Source of the DNA: Loktanella sp.
GTDB taxonomy: Bacteria; Pseudomonadota; Alphaproteobacteria; Rhodobacterales; Rhodobacteraceae
NCBI GenBank assembly: GCA_024635625.1
Contig: JAGXIQ010000084.1
Span: forward strand, 21,900 to 85,899
Direction of reading: 5' to 3'
Length of the DNA stretch: 64,000 nucleotides
Both the position numbers and the translations under genes were made by a program. Each line of letters starts with the position of its first letter. Position 1 is the first letter of the stretch. This document shows, in pieces, positions 19,627 to 29,285 of this stretch. The notes beneath the pieces are model-generated. The model saw only the letters and a list, made by a program, of their open reading frames with translations. It was not told the DNA's origin and made no database searches.

Positions 19627-21387
19627 TTATTCCGCAGCTTGTGCTGCTGACTTGAGACGCGGAAGCTGAACTTCGAAAACAGCGCCTCCGCCTGCCCCGT
19701 TTCGCGCGGTCATTCGCCCGCCAAGATCGTTCACGATCCCCGAAGAAATCGCCAGACCCAGACCCACGCCATCGCCGGGTTGCTTCGTAGTATAGAACGG
19801 TTCGAACAGCGAATCGAGGTCCTCGATGCCGGCGCCATTATCGCGCACGGTTAGGGTCACGGTTTCGCCCACAGCCAGAATAACGTCAATGCGGGGATCG
19901 TTCACAGTTTTGGTGGCGTCGATCGCGTTACGTAACAGATTGATGATCACCTGTTCTAGCCGCAGGCGGTCGCCAAAAATCAGTGCGGGGCCGCCGGGCA
20001 TGGTGCGACTGATCTCGACATGACGGGTTTTTAGCTGCGGTTCCATCATGGATAACGCCGAAGATACGGCGGCACGGGTATCCACCGCTTCGAATGCCTC
20101 GGACCCTTTTCGGGCGTAAGATTTAAGTTGGCGCGTGATCGCGCCCATGCGGTCAATCAAGTCGTCGATTCGTTGAAAGGACGACAGGGTTTCTTCGGGG
20201 CGTTTGCGTTGCAACAAAAGGCGTGCACCCGCCAGATACGTTTTCATCGCCGCCAGCGGCTGGTTCAACTCGTGACTGACCGCAGCAGACATTTCACCCA
20301 ATGCTGCAAGTTTCGAAGTTTGCGCCATTGTTTGTTCGGCGACTTCAAGATTGCGTTCCACTTTTTTGCGGGCCGCAATTTCGCGCTGCAAAGCAGCGTT
20401 CAGACTACGGAGTTGGGCAGATTCGGCCTCGAAAACCGCCATGCGAGTCGTCGCCTTGCGAGAGGCAAACCAGAATAGAAGCGCGAGTAATATCGCAAAG
20501 CCCATGACTTCCAGCGCCAATACCCCGTTCACACGTTCGCGAACCGATGAATAGGCGGTGTAACTGACCATGCGCCAGCCTTGGAACGGCACGCGAGTCT
20601 CGCGGCGCAGCACAGCCTCGCCACGCAGGTAGGCATCAATTGGCAGCGCGGCCCAGTCCTGCGTCGCTCGCAGCGCCATTTCGATGGCACTGGGCGGTGT
20701 TTGACGTTGCAGCGCCGTCGCTTCGTCCAGACCACGCCAGCGCGGCTCGGTGCTTAGGATAATCTCGCCTTGCGAATTTGTGACGTAGATCGCGTCCGAC
20801 ACCCCTGCCCAGCCGCGTTCCAGTTTGGCCAGATCGACCGCAACAGAAATCACGCCAAGTACGGTCCCATTCGAATCAATTCGGCGGGAATAGACAAATC
20901 CATACCCACCCTGCTTTGTTTCGTTGAGTGTAAAGATCGTCGCGTTGCTGCGCAGCGCATTGACAAAGGACGCGTCAGAACGATGCGTCTCGCCTAGTCT
21001 GTTGCGATCTGTCGCCGCCACGGCGCGCCCGTCACGGTCCAAAAGCATCAAAGACGCCGCGCCGATCTCGTCCACAAAAGACAGCAGTCGCTGGGTCGAA
21101 AGTGTAAAGTTGCCTTCGGACAGTGCGTTGATCAGCTCAGGGTCACGGGCAAGCAGTTGGGGCACAATGGAATTGCGCTGCAACTCGCTCATCAGGTTGG
21201 CGACGTAAAGCGTCAGACGCAGCTCTGCCCGGTTGCGTGTCGTTTCGGTGAAGCGTTGGGTCAAAAATAGGTTTGTGGTGTAGATCGTGGCGATGCCCAA
21301 CATGCAGACGAAAAGCACCGCCAGGCGCAAAAGCCATCGGCCCTGCACCTTGGAGGATTGGTCTGTCGTCGCGCCATCGCTTTTCAT
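19627..21387 (-). CDS. DctB-type sensor histidine kinase
   Basis: H-box AAVSHELNQPLAAMKTYLAGARLLL, N-box INLLRNAIDA, G-boxes DNGAGI and GVGLGLAIS; extracytoplasmic sensor region between two TM segments. Confidence 0.9.
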   Translation of the reverse strand: MKSDGATTDQSSKVQGRWLLRLAVLFVCMLGIATIYTTNLFLTQRFTETTRNRAELRLTLYVANLMSELQRNSIVPQLLARDPELINALSEGNFTLSTQRLLSFVDEIGAASLMLLDRDGRAVAATDRNRLGETHRSDASFVNALRSNATIFTLNETKQGGYGFVYSRRIDSNGTVLGVISVAVDLAKLERGWAGVSDAIYVTNSQGEIILSTEPRWRGLDEATALQRQTPPSAIEMALRATQDWAALPIDAYLRGEAVLRRETRVPFQGWRMVSYTAYSSVRERVNGVLALEVMGFAILLALLFWFASRKATTRMAVFEAESAQLRSLNAALQREIAARKKVERNLEVAEQTMAQTSKLAALGEMSAAVSHELNQPLAAMKTYLAGARLLLQRKRPEETLSSFQRIDDLIDRMGAITRQLKSYARKGSEAFEAVDTRAAVSSALSMMEPQLKTRHVEISRTMPGGPALIFGDRLRLEQVIINLLRNAIDATKTVNDPRIDVILAVGETVTLTVRDNGAGIEDLDSLFEPFYTTKQPGDGVGLGLAISSGIVNDLGGRMTARNGAGGGAVFEVQLPRLKSAAQAAE

Positions 21388-21430
21388 TAAAGATAGATAA
21401 GCTGCAGTCCGGCGACCAGCAAGCGATGGC

Positions 21431-22096
21431 TCACGCGTCGGCGAGTTGCTGCACAAGTCCACGGAAAAGAGGTAGTCCCTCGGTGCCGCCGGTCGCTGCG
21501 TCAACCGCACGTTCCGGATGCGGCATCATGCCCAATACGCGACGGTTTTCCGACAGTACGCCAGCAATCTCGTTCTGGCTGCCGTTGAAATTGTCGCCAT
21601 AAGTAAAGGCCACGCGGTCTTGATCACGCAGCGCGGAAAGCGTCGCTGCGTCGGCGGTATAGTTTCCGTCATGATGTGCCACCGGCAAAGCGATGCTTCT
21701 CCCAGCGTTATAGCCTTGGGTAAACGCAGAGTCGGATGTGGCAACAGTCAAAGGTACCGTCCGACACACGAACTTCAGCCCGGCATTGCGCATCAGCGCG
21801 CCCGGCAGCAAGCCTGTCTCGGTCAACACTTGAAAGCCGTTGCAGACCCCCAGCGCATAGCCACCACGGTCAACGTGACGCTTTAGCGCCTGACAAACTG
21901 GTGATTTCGCCGCGATTGCTCCGCAGCGCAGATAGTCACCAAACGAAAATCCGCCGGGGACAGCCACCAGATCGACGTCCCCGATCTCGGCATCTTTGTG
22001 CCAGACCATCGTGACATCAGCGCCAGCGGCCCGCAGGGCGACAGCCATGTCGCGGTCGCAATTGGAACCTGGAAAGACAAGGACGGCGGCCTTCAT
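21431..22096 (-). CDS. purQ: Phosphoribosylformylglycinamidine synthase subunit PurQ
   Basis: [30 protein letters not shown] glutaminase nucleophile, MMPHPERA. Confidence 0.95.
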   Translation of the reverse strand: MKAAVLVFPGSNCDRDMAVALRAAGADVTMVWHKDAEIGDVDLVAVPGGFSFGDYLRCGAIAAKSPVCQALKRHVDRGGYALGVCNGFQVLTETGLLPGALMRNAGLKFVCRTVPLTVATSDSAFTQGYNAGRSIALPVAHHDGNYTADAATLSALRDQDRVAFTYGDNFNGSQNEIAGVLSENRRVLGMMPHPERAVDAATGGTEGLPLFRGLVQQLADA

Positions 22097-22623
22097 GCGT
22101 GCATCTCCTGCAAGGTGGTATGAACGTGGTCCCAATGGGGCAGGCGCTGCGGCCAGTCCACATTGGCGTTGTGCAAAGCATTAAATAACAGCCCATGCCC
22201 GCAAAAGCCTTCAAAGTGCCGCGCATGATCGTCGATCAATACGTCTGCCCTAATGATGCTTTTGTCACCGCACAGCACAAGGTGGCTGATGTCAAAGAAC
22301 GGAAAGTGGCGTTGCATCCAAGCGATTTTGTGTACGCAAGACGCGGGGTATTCCATAGCAGCCGAAATGACCCAGACATCATGATCCTTACAAAGCCGCT
22401 TTAGCGCGGCCAATGCACCGGGCATCATGTCAAGATTCGCGAAAAACGCGCCCTGATGCATCTGCGTTTCGACTTCGGCAAGGGCGACTGCGGGAACTGC
22501 GTCACGCAATTTGCGTCCACGCAGTTCTATATCCGTCAGCGTCACCCCTAGCGCGGCATAAAGCTTGCGCTGACCGGCATGGGCGTCGGCCAAAACCTCG
22601 TCCATGTCGATGGCGATCCGCAT
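22093..22623 (-). CDS. 5'(3')-deoxyribonucleotidase-like HAD protein (NT5C family)
   Basis: [16 protein letters not shown] (HAD motif I), [23 protein letters not shown]. Confidence 0.8.
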   Translation of the reverse strand: MRIAIDMDEVLADAHAGQRKLYAALGVTLTDIELRGRKLRDAVPAVALAEVETQMHQGAFFANLDMMPGALAALKRLCKDHDVWVISAAMEYPASCVHKIAWMQRHFPFFDISHLVLCGDKSIIRADVLIDDHARHFEGFCGHGLLFNALHNANVDWPQRLPHWDHVHTTLQEMHA

Positions 22624-22853
22624 TACAGCAATTCGATCCGGTAGGATTCGATGACTGTATTTGCCAACAGCGCTTCGCACATCTCTTTGATTTTCGCCTC
22701 GGACGTGCCATCGGCCAGATCAAGTGCAATAACCTTACCCTGCCGTACCCCGTGAACGCCCTCGAATCCCAGCGCACCCAGTGCGTGACGCACAGCTTCG
22801 CCCTGTGGATCAAGTACGCCGTCTTTCAGCATCACATGAACATTTGCTTTCAT
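22623..22853 (-). CDS. purS: Phosphoribosylformylglycinamidine synthase subunit PurS
   Basis: MKANVHVMLKDGVLDPQGEAVRHALGALGFEGVHGVRQGKVI. Confidence 0.95.
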   Translation of the reverse strand: MKANVHVMLKDGVLDPQGEAVRHALGALGFEGVHGVRQGKVIALDLADGTSEAKIKEMCEALLANTVIESYRIELL

Positions 22854-22866
22854 GGCGTTGATTTCC

Positions 22867-23628
22867 TTAGTTGATCAGCGTGGGCTTGGGGCGGTGCGTG
22901 ACGTTACTGGGAAGTACACCCAGACGACGGGCAACTTCCGTATAGGCGTCGGCAAGGTTGCCAAGGTCCTGACGAAACACATCTTTGTCCAGCTTTTGGC
23001 CGGTTTCCACGTCCCACAGTCGGCAGCAATCAGGGCTGATTTCGTCGGCTACGACAAGGCGTGGGAATTCATTGTCCCAAACGCGCCCGATCTCGATTTT
23101 AAAGTCGATCAGCTTGATGCCGACGCCATACATGACGCCTGACATGAAATCGTTCACCCGCAAGGCCATGGAAACGATGTCATCCATATCCTGCTGGCTC
23201 GCCCAACCGAATGCGATGATATATTCCTCTGGAACGAGCGGGTCGCCCAGCTTGTCGTCCTTGTAGGAAAACTCGACGATGGGCCGCGGAAGTGCCGCAC
23301 CCTCTTCCATGCCCAGCCGTTTGGCCATCGAACCGGCAGCGAAATTGCGCACGATCACTTCAAGCGGAATAATTTCCACCTGGCGGATCAATTGTTCGCG
23401 CATATTTAGCCGGCGGATAAAGTGCGTCGGGATGCCGATATTGGCCAAACCGAGCATAAAGAACTCGGACAGGCGGTTGTTCAACACGCCCTTGCCCTCG
23501 ATCACGTCCTTCTTCGCACCGTTGCCGGCAGTCGCATCGTCCTTGAAATACTGGACGTATGTGCCCGGCTCGGGTCCTTCGTACAGGATCTTTGCCTTGC
23601 CTTCATAGATCAATTTTCGGCGTGCCAT
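22867..23628 (-). CDS. purC: Phosphoribosylaminoimidazolesuccinocarboxamide synthase
   Basis: [60 protein letters not shown]. Confidence 0.95.
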   Translation of the reverse strand: MARRKLIYEGKAKILYEGPEPGTYVQYFKDDATAGNGAKKDVIEGKGVLNNRLSEFFMLGLANIGIPTHFIRRLNMREQLIRQVEIIPLEVIVRNFAAGSMAKRLGMEEGAALPRPIVEFSYKDDKLGDPLVPEEYIIAFGWASQQDMDDIVSMALRVNDFMSGVMYGVGIKLIDFKIEIGRVWDNEFPRLVVADEISPDCCRLWDVETGQKLDKDVFRQDLGNLADAYTEVARRLGVLPSNVTHRPKPTLIN

Positions 23629-23762
23629 GGAATGCCTCGCGTCTGGGGGCGGCCCCGTTGGCGGGCCACCGCTTTCCGCCTCTTACGCCAAGCCCCCCTT
23701 GCGGGCAAGCGGTGCGAACCCCATAGTTTGCCTGACGGAACACGCAGACAGGATTTTGCCCC

Positions 23763-24077
23763 ATGACAAGCATGAAAGACCGCGAAAACGCCTTTGAAAA
23801 CAAATTCGCTCACGACGCGGAAATGCAGTTCAAGGCCGAAGCCCGCCGCAACAAGTTGCTGGGCCTGTGGGCAGCAGACCTGATGGGCAAGTCCGGCGAT
23901 GACGCGCAGGCTTATGCCAAAGAGGTCATCAAGTCCGATTTCGAAGAAGCCGGCGACGAGGATGTCTTTCGCAAGGTGCACGGCGATCTGGGTGACAAGG
24001 TCAGCGAGACCGACCTGCGCGCCAAGATGGCAGAGCTTATGATCGCCGCGAAAGCGCAGTTGATCGACGAAGTTTGA
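23763..24077 (+). CDS. DUF1476 protein (F1-ATPase inhibitor zeta-like)
   Basis: MKDRENAFENKFAHDAEMQFKAEARRNKLLGLWAADLMG matches the DUF1476 pattern known from alphaproteobacteria. Confidence 0.85.
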   Translation: MTSMKDRENAFENKFAHDAEMQFKAEARRNKLLGLWAADLMGKSGDDAQAYAKEVIKSDFEEAGDEDVFRKVHGDLGDKVSETDLRAKMAELMIAAKAQLIDEV

Positions 24078-24178
24078 ATTAGCCTGTTAAGATCGGGATC
24101 GCTGCGCCAAACGCGCATCTTTACCCGGTCTTCACGCCAAGCACCCTAAGCCTCCTGCATTATTGTCAGGGGGCTCTT

Positions 24179-26116
24179 ATGCAGCATGGACCATCGTTTC
24201 TACGGGCATGGATTCCAAAGTTGCTCATCCCGGCAGTGGGCTGCGCCATTACGGTCTGGGCGTTCGGGTTACTGCCGCAGGATGCCATGTCTGCCGCATG
24301 GCAGGGACTGCCGGATATCGCGCCTTGGCGCTGTTGTCTTGCCATTTTCCTGACAGCGGGTAGCTATTTTGCTATGGGCCGCCTTGAACAGCTGTGGCAT
24401 GTGACGCTCCGCCTAAACACACAGGATTACATTGCACGGCGCACGGGCCGGATCGCGGTCGCGATTGGACAATGTGTCGGTGCTGCCAGCCTCATTGCCG
24501 GTGTGCTACGGTGGCGGTTGCTGCGCGACACTGCGCGCGCCTCTGATGTCGCACGGGTTTCGCTGGCGGTCTCGCTGTCGTTCACATTTTGCTGGGCCTT
24601 GTCAGCGCTCGCGGCGCTTTGGTGGGTGACGCAGGGCTGGCATCCCGTTCTATCATGGCCGCTTGTCGCGGTGGGCATTGCCGCTGCCGGGCTGGCGCTG
24701 CACCGCTATGGCCCCAAAGTCTGGTATCAACGGCGATTGTTGCTATCCGTGTTGGGCTGGGCGCAGGCCGACCTTTTGTGCGCCGGACTTGTCTTTACCT
24801 TGCTCGCGCCGCCAGACCTGCCGCTGGTTCAGGTTCTGGCTGTCTTTCTCTTGGCGTTCGGCGCGGGGTTGGCAAGCCATGTACCGATGGGCCTTGGTGC
24901 CTTTGATCTGATCGTCATCGTCTTTTCACCCGCCCCCGTGGCCGCCATGCTGCCCGCGTTGCTGGCGTTTCGCCTTGTCTATTTCGTGCTGCCAGCGCTT
25001 TGCGCAGGGGTCGCATATTGGCGGCCCCGCCGCCTGCCCGGCCGCGATGCGGTGCGACAGCTGCTGCGCGCTGATGCCCCTGCAATATGGGCGTTGTCGG
25101 ATCAGGGGGCGACGATCTGGCGCGACACGGGCGGTGCCGCGCTGGTCGGGCACACGCCAGTTGCCCGCGTCCTGATTGGTGATCCGATCGGAACGGTCCC
25201 ACGCGTCCTGCGCACGGCTGCCCGCTACAAATGCAGCGCCCGCAGCGCATCCCGGCTGCGCCTACAAGGCTGGTCCGTCATGCGCATCGCGACAGAGGCG
25301 TTGATCGATCCGTGCACTTGGACAACCGACGGGCCGGCGCGCGCCAGCCTGAGGCGAAAGTTGCGTCAGGCACAGGCGGCCGGCGTCCGGGTCCGGTTGA
25401 TCGCGCCAGATGACATGGTGCAAGATGTCACGCGCGTCGCGAAAGTTTGGGCGCGATCCCAAGGTGGAGAGCGCGGCTTTTCCATGGGCCGGTTTGCAGT
25501 TCCGCATCTGCGCGGTCAGATGGTCTATGGCATCTTTGAGAACGACACGCTGCACGGCTTTGTCAGCTTTCAAACCGGACCGCACGACTGGTGCCTCGAC
25601 CTGATCCGTCACGATGGTACCCTGCGCGCTGGCGCTATTCAGTCGGCCATCGTCGCTGGTTTTGACGATGCCGCCGCCGCTCGCGTATCCCGGGTAAATC
25701 TGGCCGCGACCATCGCCCAAACCGGCCCTTTCGGCTGGCTTGGGCAGCGCTTGGGTGGGTTGCACCAATTCAAGCGCAGCTTTGATCCACAATGGTCCCC
25801 GCTGTATCACGCGGCCCCAGACCCGCAGCGCTTTTTATGGACCGCCGCTGCGTTGCTGTGGTCCGTACAGCGACCCCATGCCCGGCTGACAAACTGGGCC
25901 TGGCAATTGTGTTTTCCCGCGCTTCATGCGACGGAAGATGCAAACGTCCGCTCCGGACCCACGCCACAGACCGAGGTCACCCATGACAAACGCATTCTCC
26001 CAACTGCTCGCCGCGCGCGACTGGATCCTCGCCGATGGCGCAACCGGGACAAACCTGTTCAACATGGGGCTTTCTTCCGGCGACGCGCCAGAGATGTGGA
26101 ACGTCGATCATCCTGA
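24179..26116 (+). CDS. MprF-like membrane protein with C-terminal DUF2156 / phosphatidylglycerol lysyltransferase-like domain
   Basis: N-terminal multi-TM region (GLGAFDLIVI); soluble domain GRFAVPHLRGQMVYGIFENDTLHGFVSFQ...GLHQFKRSFDPQWSPLY; 3' end overlaps the next gene. Confidence 0.75.
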   Translation: MQHGPSFLRAWIPKLLIPAVGCAITVWAFGLLPQDAMSAAWQGLPDIAPWRCCLAIFLTAGSYFAMGRLEQLWHVTLRLNTQDYIARRTGRIAVAIGQCVGAASLIAGVLRWRLLRDTARASDVARVSLAVSLSFTFCWALSALAALWWVTQGWHPVLSWPLVAVGIAAAGLALHRYGPKVWYQRRLLLSVLGWAQADLLCAGLVFTLLAPPDLPLVQVLAVFLLAFGAGLASHVPMGLGAFDLIVIVFSPAPVAAMLPALLAFRLVYFVLPALCAGVAYWRPRRLPGRDAVRQLLRADAPAIWALSDQGATIWRDTGGAALVGHTPVARVLIGDPIGTVPRVLRTAARYKCSARSASRLRLQGWSVMRIATEALIDPCTWTTDGPARASLRRKLRQAQAAGVRVRLIAPDDMVQDVTRVAKVWARSQGGERGFSMGRFAVPHLRGQMVYGIFENDTLHGFVSFQTGPHDWCLDLIRHDGTLRAGAIQSAIVAGFDDAAAARVSRVNLAATIAQTGPFGWLGQRLGGLHQFKRSFDPQWSPLYHAAPDPQRFLWTAAALLWSVQRPHARLTNWAWQLCFPALHATEDANVRSGPTPQTEVTHDKRILPTARRARLDPRRWRNRDKPVQHGAFFRRRARDVERRSS

Positions 26117-26996
26117 CCGGATTGCGAAACTTTACCAAGGCGCTGTGGACGCAGGGTCTGACTTGTTCCTGACCAATAGCTTTGGCGGAAATGCATCGCG
26201 CCTGAAGCTTCATGATGCGCAGGGCCGTGTCATGGAATTGAACAAGGCGGCAGCGGAAATCGGTCGGAATGTGGCCGATAAGTCAGGCCGTACAGTCATC
26301 GTCGCAGGTTCCGTCGGCCCAACAGGCGATATTATGTGGCCGATGGGCAGCTTGACCCACGAAATCGCTGTCGAAATGTTCCATGAGCAGGCAGAGGGCC
26401 TGAAGGCCGGCGGTGCTGACGTCCTTTGGGTCGAAACCATTTCGGCTTTTGAGGAATACGCAGCCGCCGCTGAAGCTTTCAAACTGGCCGACATGCCTTG
26501 GTGCGGCACGATGTCCTTTGACACCGCTGGGCGCACCATGATGGGCGTTACCTCTCGCGATATGGTGAAATCCGTCGGCAAGCTCGACTACAAGCCGCTT
26601 GGCTTTGGCGCAAACTGTGGCACAGGCGCGTCTGACCTACTGCGCACCATCCTTGGCATGGCAGATGCCGAACCAGATCTGCCCCTGATTTCCAAGGGCA
26701 ACGCGGGCATTCCGAAATACCACGACGGCCACATCCACTACGACGGTACGCCGGAGTTGATGGCCGATTATGCCGAACTGGCACGCAATTGCGGCGCCAA
26801 GATTATCGGTGGCTGCTGCGGTACAACGCCGGAACATTTGACGGCGATGCGTGAAGCGCTGGAAACCCGGCCAAAGGGCGATCGTCCTACGCTGGAACAA
26901 ATCACGGCCGCCTTGGGCACGTTCTCTTCAGAATCCGATGGTACTGACGGCAACGGCCCGGTTCGTGCTGCCCGCCGTGGCAAGCGGCGCGTTTGA
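25983..26996 (+). CDS. Betaine/homocysteine S-methyltransferase-family protein (split MetH homocysteine module)
   Basis: ILADGATGTNLFNMGL, NSFGGNASRLKLH, IIGGCCGTTPEHLTAMREAL zinc ligands; C-terminal polar tail. Confidence 0.9.
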   Translation: MTNAFSQLLAARDWILADGATGTNLFNMGLSSGDAPEMWNVDHPDRIAKLYQGAVDAGSDLFLTNSFGGNASRLKLHDAQGRVMELNKAAAEIGRNVADKSGRTVIVAGSVGPTGDIMWPMGSLTHEIAVEMFHEQAEGLKAGGADVLWVETISAFEEYAAAAEAFKLADMPWCGTMSFDTAGRTMMGVTSRDMVKSVGKLDYKPLGFGANCGTGASDLLRTILGMADAEPDLPLISKGNAGIPKYHDGHIHYDGTPELMADYAELARNCGAKIIGGCCGTTPEHLTAMREALETRPKGDRPTLEQITAALGTFSSESDGTDGNGPVRAARRGKRRV

Positions 26997-27001
26997 AATG
27001 T

Positions 27002-27030
27002 AAAGGGCCGCCCCTGATGGGCGGCCCTTT
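27002..27030 (+). terminator. Intrinsic terminator-like hairpin after the methyltransferase gene
   Basis: aaagggccgccc-ctgat-gggcggcccttt, 12-bp perfect arms. Confidence 0.8.
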
Positions 27031-27131
27031 CATCTGTTTGCGTCGGAACGCTTGACCGGGATCGGTCGCACACCCGGGCAGACAGGCTGCGACAGGCCCG
27101 GGGGGTGCCCGCCGTGTTCCGTGCGACCCTA

Positions 27132-29285
27132 TCACCAAAGATTGGCGTGATTTTGGTTGGTAAAGGCCGCTGAGTCGCGAAAGTTGTAGCGTGCGTGCCG
27201 TTTCGGCTCGACCCTATTGATGACGGTCAAAACGCGATCTGTTCTGTGTTCGCGCAGATCATCCAGCGCAGAAGACGCGATATCACGCGAAGTCCGTCCC
27301 CAGCGCATCACCAATAATACCCGCTGCACCGCACCTGCGATCTGCACAACCGACGCGCTATCATGGGCTGGCGGACCGATGAAGACAGTGATCAGCCCGC
27401 GTGCTGCGGCTCTTTCAATCAGTGTGGAAATTAATGCATCGTCGTGAATCGGCGGCAGCGTACCGGTGCCGTGCCACATGCGTTGGTGGCCGGTCGCCGG
27501 ATCGCGATGCAACAGTTCGTCCAGTTTGGTGTCACCCCGCAGATAATCCGCAAAACCCGGACGTTTGTCGCGCCGATGGAGGAGACCGAACCGACTGCGG
27601 CGCGGAAGAATATCGATGATCAACGCCTCGCGACCGAGCGAAGCAAGAGTCTGACTGATGGCTGCCGCAACAAAGTGGCTGCCGTCGCCACTTCGGGTCG
27701 AAGTGATCAGCAGGCTTTCCGGGAATGCGCCACCGCAGGTGGACCCGATGCTGCGCACGAGTTTGTCGGTGGCATGGTTCAGTCGTGGGTCAGTCGGTTG
27801 CCGACCTAGGCGCCAATCTGGCCAGTTGGCCTTTGGCAGCAAGCCGACTGGCAGGGCTGCGGGTTCGCTGACCATTTGTTGGTGGCTGCGGACGGACCGG
27901 TCCGTCAAATCCAGCACACCGGCAAGTGTCAGCCCCAAAAGTGCGCCACCGAAAAGGACGATAATGACATAAATCTTGCGTCCCTTCCCCTCTGGGTAAA
28001 GTGGGACAGCGGCTGGTGTCAGCACGTCAATCCCAAGGGCAGGACGTTCTAGGACAGTTTCCAGTAACCGGATCTGATCATCCACCGCATCCAAGGCCGT
28101 GGTTTGACTATCGGCCCGGCGTACGAGGTTCGCCATCTGAAGCTCGTTTGCCGAAAGCTGTGACAACTGACCTTGCGCTGAACTGCGCATGCCTTGGATT
28201 GTCGTTTCCTCTTGGTCAATATGCGCCAGCTGTGACCGCATAGAGGCAGCCCAGCCTGTCAGTTCTCGATCAATGGCGCCCTCAAGCTCTGCGACCTGGG
28301 CGCGTTGGGTCTGAACGCCGCCATAGGCTTCGCCGAACTGACCGGTCAAGCGGGCCAATTCACGCTGCTGAATTTCTAGCGAACGGCGCAACTGGGCAAG
28401 AATTTCTGTCTCGTTCAGTGGCGCGGGGCCATTGTCATTCAGCGCAGCATCCACCGTAGAGACTGTGGCCTTCAGTTCCGCCCGGCGACTTTGCAATTCT
28501 GCAAGCTGTTGGTTCAGCAAAACAAGCTGTGTCTGATCGGCAGAGATGTCGCGCCCACCCGCAAGTCCAGCCTGCGTAGTGCGCAGGGCGGCGATTTCTG
28601 CGTGCGCCTCGGCGACGCGCGCGGCCTGATCCGTCTGGCGCACCCGCAGCTGTGTGAGTGCCTCTTTTACGCGGGCATCGCGGCGGTCGGTCACCTCTTG
28701 GGCGTACGATGTTATAATTGCGTTTGGCACTGCGGCAGCAAGTTCCGGATCAGTGGATTTAAAGCTCAGCTGCAGAATGCTGTCGGTTTGGCGCCATGCA
28801 GAGAGGCGATCATAAACGGCCAAGACGGCGCGGTCGTGCACCTCTGCGGGCAATAGTTCTGGGGCTGGGGCACTGCCGAACAGATTTTGCTTGACCTGAT
28901 CCAACACGCTGGGTGGCGCAAGCGTTGGGTTGAATTCGGGCACGGCCCCAAGGTCCAAACTGGATACGACGCGGTCCACAACAGCGCGTGCGCGCAGGCG
29001 TTCGACCTCGTCCACCATGATGAAGACATCCGGGGTGGAATCAGCCTCCATATTTAGGACGGGCGTGATCAAAAAACGGGCTTCGGCACGGTAATTCGGC
29101 GTCATGGCGGCGATGAAAGGCAGTGCCATTGCCGTCATCACGACCATGACGCCCAGAATAAAACCCAGCCGCCGCCGCACGAGCCGGACCAGAACTGTCA
29201 GGTCAAGGTCGCTACTCGTGACGTGGATTGGATCTGGTTCATTCTGCTTTAGCCAGGGAATGGATTTACCTGAAATTTGGTTCAT
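27132..29285 (-). CDS. EPS chain-length determinant (Wzz/GNVR) fused to BY-kinase-like domain
   Basis: Two TM segments flanking a coiled-coil-rich region; C-terminal LLITSTRSGDGSHFVAAAISQTLASLGREALIID resembles a BY-kinase P-loop region without the Lys. Confidence 0.85.
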   Translation of the reverse strand: MNQISGKSIPWLKQNEPDPIHVTSSDLDLTVLVRLVRRRLGFILGVMVVMTAMALPFIAAMTPNYRAEARFLITPVLNMEADSTPDVFIMVDEVERLRARAVVDRVVSSLDLGAVPEFNPTLAPPSVLDQVKQNLFGSAPAPELLPAEVHDRAVLAVYDRLSAWRQTDSILQLSFKSTDPELAAAVPNAIITSYAQEVTDRRDARVKEALTQLRVRQTDQAARVAEAHAEIAALRTTQAGLAGGRDISADQTQLVLLNQQLAELQSRRAELKATVSTVDAALNDNGPAPLNETEILAQLRRSLEIQQRELARLTGQFGEAYGGVQTQRAQVAELEGAIDRELTGWAASMRSQLAHIDQEETTIQGMRSSAQGQLSQLSANELQMANLVRRADSQTTALDAVDDQIRLLETVLERPALGIDVLTPAAVPLYPEGKGRKIYVIIVLFGGALLGLTLAGVLDLTDRSVRSHQQMVSEPAALPVGLLPKANWPDWRLGRQPTDPRLNHATDKLVRSIGSTCGGAFPESLLITSTRSGDGSHFVAAAISQTLASLGREALIIDILPRRSRFGLLHRRDKRPGFADYLRGDTKLDELLHRDPATGHQRMWHGTGTLPPIHDDALISTLIERAAARGLITVFIGPPAHDSASVVQIAGAVQRVLLVMRWGRTSRDIASSALDDLREHRTDRVLTVINRVEPKRHARYNFRDSAAFTNQNHANLW

